This document shows positions 61,381 to 64,000 of a stretch of 64,000 bases of DNA, in pieces. Location of the stretch: contig NZ_CCBB010000002.1 in the NCBI RefSeq assembly GCF_000613185.1, positions 124,001 through 188,000 of the forward strand, given 5' to 3'. Within the stretch, counting starts at the first letter, position 1; each line of letters opens with the position of its first letter. The notes under the pieces are model-generated. The model ran no database searches and was not told where the DNA came from. It saw only the letters and a program-made list of their open reading frames with translations. Source of the stretch: Mycolicibacterium cosmeticum. GTDB lineage: Bacteria > Actinomycetota > Actinomycetes > Mycobacteriales > Mycobacteriaceae. The translations under genes and the position numbers were made by a program.

Positions 61381-62103
61381 GTGCCGGGCACGCCTGACTC
61401 CTCTTCTCCGGAAAGCACCGGTCGCATGGTGCTGATGGTCGACGACGACCCGGACGTGCGAACGTCGGTGGCCCGCGGGCTACGGCATTCGGGGTTCGAC
61501 GTCCGGGTCGCGGCCAACGGCAAGGAGGCGCTGCGCCTGCTGGCCACCGAGGCGCACGACGCGCTGGTGCTGGATGTGCAGATGCCCGAACTCGACGGCG
61601 TCGCCGTGGTGACGGCGCTGCGCGCGCTGGGCAACGACATCCCGATCTGTGTGCTCTCGGCCCGCGACACGGTCAACGACCGCATCGCCGGCCTGGAGGC
61701 CGGCGCCGACGACTACCTGACCAAACCGTTCGATCTGGGTGAGCTGGTGGCCCGGCTGCACGCGCTGCTGCGCCGCGCCGGCCATTCCGAACGTTCCTCC
61801 GACGTCATGTCGGTGGGGCCGCTGACCATCGACACCGCCCGGCGGCTGGTCTTCGTCGACGGCGACCGGGCGGATCTGACCAAACGGGAATTCGATCTTC
61901 TGGCCGCCCTCGCCGAGAACGCCGGCGTGGTGCTGTCACGGCAGCGCCTGCTGGAACTGGTGTGGGGCTACGACTTCGACGTCGACACCAACGTCGCCGA
62001 CGTGTTCGTCTCCTACCTGCGGCGCAAGCTGGAGCGGGACGGCCATCCGCGGGTCATCCACACGGTGCGCGGTATCGGCTACGTCCTGCGGGAGGAGGCG
62101 TAG
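61381..62103 (+). CDS. Response regulator, PrrA-like (OmpR family)
   Basis: A 240-residue regulator. The receiver domain has acidic residues at 21-23, phospho-acceptor Asp65 ([12 protein letters not shown]), Ser/Ala-Arg and Lys in [10 protein letters not shown] winged-helix OmpR domain ([36 protein letters not shown]) follows. Similarity to M. tuberculosis PrrA runs over the whole length. M. smegmatis has a second PrrAB-like pair next to mmpL11, which this matches. The GTG start lies 7 nt after a TACCGT hexamer and may be leaderless. The sensor gene follows after 3 bp. Confidence 0.88.
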   Translation: MPGTPDSSSPESTGRMVLMVDDDPDVRTSVARGLRHSGFDVRVAANGKEALRLLATEAHDALVLDVQMPELDGVAVVTALRALGNDIPICVLSARDTVNDRIAGLEAGADDYLTKPFDLGELVARLHALLRRAGHSERSSDVMSVGPLTIDTARRLVFVDGDRADLTKREFDLLAALAENAGVVLSRQRLLELVWGYDFDVDTNVADVFVSYLRRKLERDGHPRVIHTVRGIGYVLREEA

Positions 62104-62106
62104 CGC

Positions 62107-63537
62107 GTGCGGCTGTCCCGGTTCGGTCGGTCGGCATCGCTGCGCACCCGGGTGGCGGTGGCGTCGGCGGTCGCCGCGGCGGCCGTCGTCGCCGGATTCA
62201 CCATCCTGACCTCGGTGGTGCTGGCCAGCAACGACGACGCGCAGCTGGACCGCCGGCTGGACTCGATCGTCGAGGCCAGCATGTTCCCCGAACAGCTCTC
62301 CGACCCCAAACGCGGGGTGCTCACCACCGGCCGGTCGCTGTCCACCGGACAGGTGATCTTCCAGCGCGGCTTCCAGCTGCCGTCGTTGCCGCCCGGCACC
62401 GACACCGTCACCGTCAACGGCGTGGACTACCGGGTGCGCACCATCAAGATGACCCAACAGGCCGGAAATGTCTTGGTGTCCATCGGGATCCGGGCCGACA
62501 GCATCTTGCTGAACCGGGCCAGGATCCCGGTCTACACCGCCGTCGGGGTGTTCACCGTGATCGTCGCCGGCGGGCTGGGCTGGTTGTTGGCCGGGCCCGC
62601 GGTGCGGCCGCTGCGCAAGCTCACCGAGCAGACCAGCCGGCTGAGCGGGGGGACCGAGCAGATGCCCGCGGTGACCGGCGCGCGGGAGGCCGAGGAACTC
62701 TCCGAAGCGATGGCGGGCATGCTGCACCGGCTGGCCGCCGCGCAACAGGCCACCTCGAATTCCCTTCAGGCGGCCCAGGATTTCGCGGCCAACGCCGCCC
62801 ACGAGCTGCGCACCCCGCTGACCGCCATGCGGGCCGATCTGGACACCCTGCGCATCCACAACCTGCCCGACGAGGAACGCGACGAGGTGATCGCCGACCT
62901 GCTGCGGGCCCAGTTGCGGGTCGAGGCCACCATCACCGCGCTGGGCCAGCTGGCCTCGGGGCAGCTGGCGCAGGCCGAGGACCGCGAGCCCATCGACGTC
63001 ACCGATCTGCTGGACCGGGTGGCGCGGGAGAACCTGCGGGCCGGGCGCGCGGTCGACATCAGCGTGGAGGCCGACGACGACCTGGGCACCGTGTGGGGCT
63101 GGCCGGGCGGCCTGCGGCTGGCGGTGGACAACCTGGTGCGCAACGCCGCGACGCACGGCGGCGCCGAACGCGTTGTGCTGACCGGGCATCGGCGTCCCCA
63201 CACCATCGACATCGTCGTCGACGACGACGGGGTGGGGCTGCCCGTGGCGGAGCGCGACATCGTGCTGGGCCGGTTCGCGCGCGGCAGCACCGCCGCGCCG
63301 GGCGGTTCCGGGCTGGGGCTGGCGTTGGTCACCCAGCAGGCCGAACTGCACGGCGGTGAACTGGTGCTGTCCGACAGCCCGCTGGGCGGCCTGCGCGCCA
63401 CGCTGACGATCGCGATCTCCGCACCGGTGGATCCCGACGCCACCGTCCCGGTCAAGACCGGGATGCAACCTTGGCTGCGGCGCGCCAACCGAGTAGCAGG
63501 ATGGCGGTCGTCAGGGTTGCAACCACCACAAAGCTGA
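62107..63537 (+). CDS. Sensor histidine kinase, PrrB-like
   Basis: A 476-residue membrane kinase: a membrane segment at about residues 15-40, a periplasmic loop of about 100 residues, a second segment (VYTAVGVFTVIVAGGLGWLLA), a HAMP region, a dimerisation helix with His232 in AAHELRTPLTAM, and an ATPase domain with the N box DNLVRNAATHG, then DDDGVGLP and GGSGLGLALV. GTG start with GAGGAGG upstream. The final 29 residues (Pro/Arg-rich) are encoded over the antisense 3' end of the next gene and are probably not part of the kinase fold. Confidence 0.88.
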   Translation: MRLSRFGRSASLRTRVAVASAVAAAAVVAGFTILTSVVLASNDDAQLDRRLDSIVEASMFPEQLSDPKRGVLTTGRSLSTGQVIFQRGFQLPSLPPGTDTVTVNGVDYRVRTIKMTQQAGNVLVSIGIRADSILLNRARIPVYTAVGVFTVIVAGGLGWLLAGPAVRPLRKLTEQTSRLSGGTEQMPAVTGAREAEELSEAMAGMLHRLAAAQQATSNSLQAAQDFAANAAHELRTPLTAMRADLDTLRIHNLPDEERDEVIADLLRAQLRVEATITALGQLASGQLAQAEDREPIDVTDLLDRVARENLRAGRAVDISVEADDDLGTVWGWPGGLRLAVDNLVRNAATHGGAERVVLTGHRRPHTIDIVVDDDGVGLPVAERDIVLGRFARGSTAAPGGSGLGLALVTQQAELHGGELVLSDSPLGGLRATLTIAISAPVDPDATVPVKTGMQPWLRRANRVAGWRSSGLQPPQS

Positions 63538-63814
63538 ACGCGGTGCCCGCCGACGTCGCCTTGCGCAGCAGCATCCCGACCGCCACGGTGGACACCCAGA
63601 CGATCAGCCCGGTCGGTGTGATCGAGGTGGGCCGCCGCCAGCCCCGGGCGATCAGCCAGCCGACCAGCGTGCCGGTCAGGAACGGCCACGCCGTCTCGGC
63701 GACACCGGTCAGCGTCACCCCCTCGGCGTGGCTGCGCCGGCCGACGGAACAGAAGATGACGACGGCCACCGCATCGGCGACCGCGGCGGCCAGGACGGTA
63801 TTGCGCTTACTCAC
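63452..63814 (-). CDS. Small membrane protein, DUF3054
   Basis: A 120-residue protein with four predicted membrane segments and the DUF3054 pattern (ADAVAVVIFCSVGRRSHAEG near the start, then AWPFLTGTLVGWLIARGW). Function unknown. It overlaps the convergent sensor kinase gene by 86 bp at the 3' ends, and its GTG start overlaps the end of the upstream minus-strand gene by 8 bp. Confidence 0.8.
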   Translation of the reverse strand: MSKRNTVLAAAVADAVAVVIFCSVGRRSHAEGVTLTGVAETAWPFLTGTLVGWLIARGWRRPTSITPTGLIVWVSTVAVGMLLRKATSAGTAFSFVVVATLTTAILLLGWRAAAKVASRS

Positions 63815-64000
63815 CGGGATAGTCCATCACATCGGAAACCAATGGCGTGACCGCCGATTCGTCGCGGGCCTGGTTCCCCGGCCGCAGCGGCGCCGGTCGC
63901 CCGGCGATCAGGGTGTCGAAGACGTCGACGCTCGCGGTCTGGGCGTCCAACCGGAAGGACCGGAACACGAACGGCAACCCGTCCGAACGCAGCGGATCGG
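63807..64000 (-). CDS. 3' end of an unrecognised minus-strand gene (cut by window edge)
   Basis: The minus strand is open from the right edge to a TAA at 63807-63809 and encodes 64 complete codons, reading DPLRSDGLPFVFRSFRLDAQ and later DVFDTLIAGRPAPLRPG, ending DVMDYPGE. No family recognised from this fragment. It overlaps the DUF3054 start as GTGAGTAA, so the two are probably co-translated. Confidence 0.55.
   Translation of the reverse strand, partial: DPLRSDGLPFVFRSFRLDAQTASVDVFDTLIAGRPAPLRPGNQARDESAVTPLVSDVMDYPGE

Noticed and set aside
61936..63468. Minus-strand open frame (510 codons) opposite the two-component sensor
   Set aside because: The plus strand carries all kinase motifs; the minus frame is low-complexity.

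Overview
The window is high-GC actinobacterial DNA and reads as a chromosome segment of a non-tuberculous, probably rapidly growing Mycobacterium (Mycolicibacterium). Gene identity and order follow the M. tuberculosis block Rv0162c-Rv0203 (adhE1, Rv0163, TB18.5, mce1R, fadD5, yrbE1AB, mce1A-F, four Mce-associated proteins, pirin, sigG, monoglyceride lipase, ilvD, ricR, L,D-transpeptidase, zmp1, omamA/omamB, mmpL11, hemophore). Lineage-specific insertions interrupt that order. Orthologue names come from remembered families and synteny; no database search was run.

Layout. 1-7.5 kb: end of an unknown gene, a one-module reducing type I polyketide synthase, and an ABC exporter pair translationally coupled to it. 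7.5-11.8 kb: adhE1, a hot-dog thioesterase, a 2-hydroxyacid dehydrogenase, a TB18.5-like protein and a complete IS30-family insertion sequence. 11.8-28 kb: the mce1 lipid-import locus, with its GntR repressor and a perfect operator-like palindrome in front of fadD5, then two permeases, six Mce proteins and four Mce-associated membrane proteins in one almost gapless run, ending with a YoaK-type membrane protein. A 29-codon ORF with an internal repeat lies between yrbE1A and yrbE1B. 28-38 kb: accessory genes: a decayed short-chain dehydrogenase, a large secreted repeat-tailed protein, a secreted phosphodiester glycosidase, a rifamycin phosphotransferase-like enzyme, a sugar-dehydrogenase-like lipoprotein, pirin, MarR and an MDMPI-fold protein.

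38-44.4 kb: a methyltransferase, SDR, a zinc alcohol dehydrogenase with a KstR-type operator, a VOC protein, a DUF559 nuclease-like gene bracketed by two 55-bp hairpin repeats, and sigG. 44.4-53 kb: monoglyceride lipase with a lipoprotein hydrolase, DUF2786 and metallohydrolase genes, O-methyltransferase, a CRP-family regulator, ilvD, a copper-type operator followed by a DUF305 lipoprotein and ricR, and an L,D-transpeptidase. 53-64 kb: zmp1 with an inserted tandem repeat, omamA/omamB, mmpL11 with its downstream partner, two hemophore-like secreted proteins, a PrrAB-like two-component system, DUF3054 and an incomplete gene at the right edge.

The main theme is cell-envelope and lipid traffic: Mce1 import with its assembly factors (including OmamA/B 30 kb away), MmpL11, lipid-activating and hydrolysing enzymes and peptidoglycan cross-linking. 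Many genes start exactly 6-7 nt after a TANNNT hexamer, the signature of leaderless mycobacterial transcripts. No tRNA, rRNA or CRISPR array was seen.
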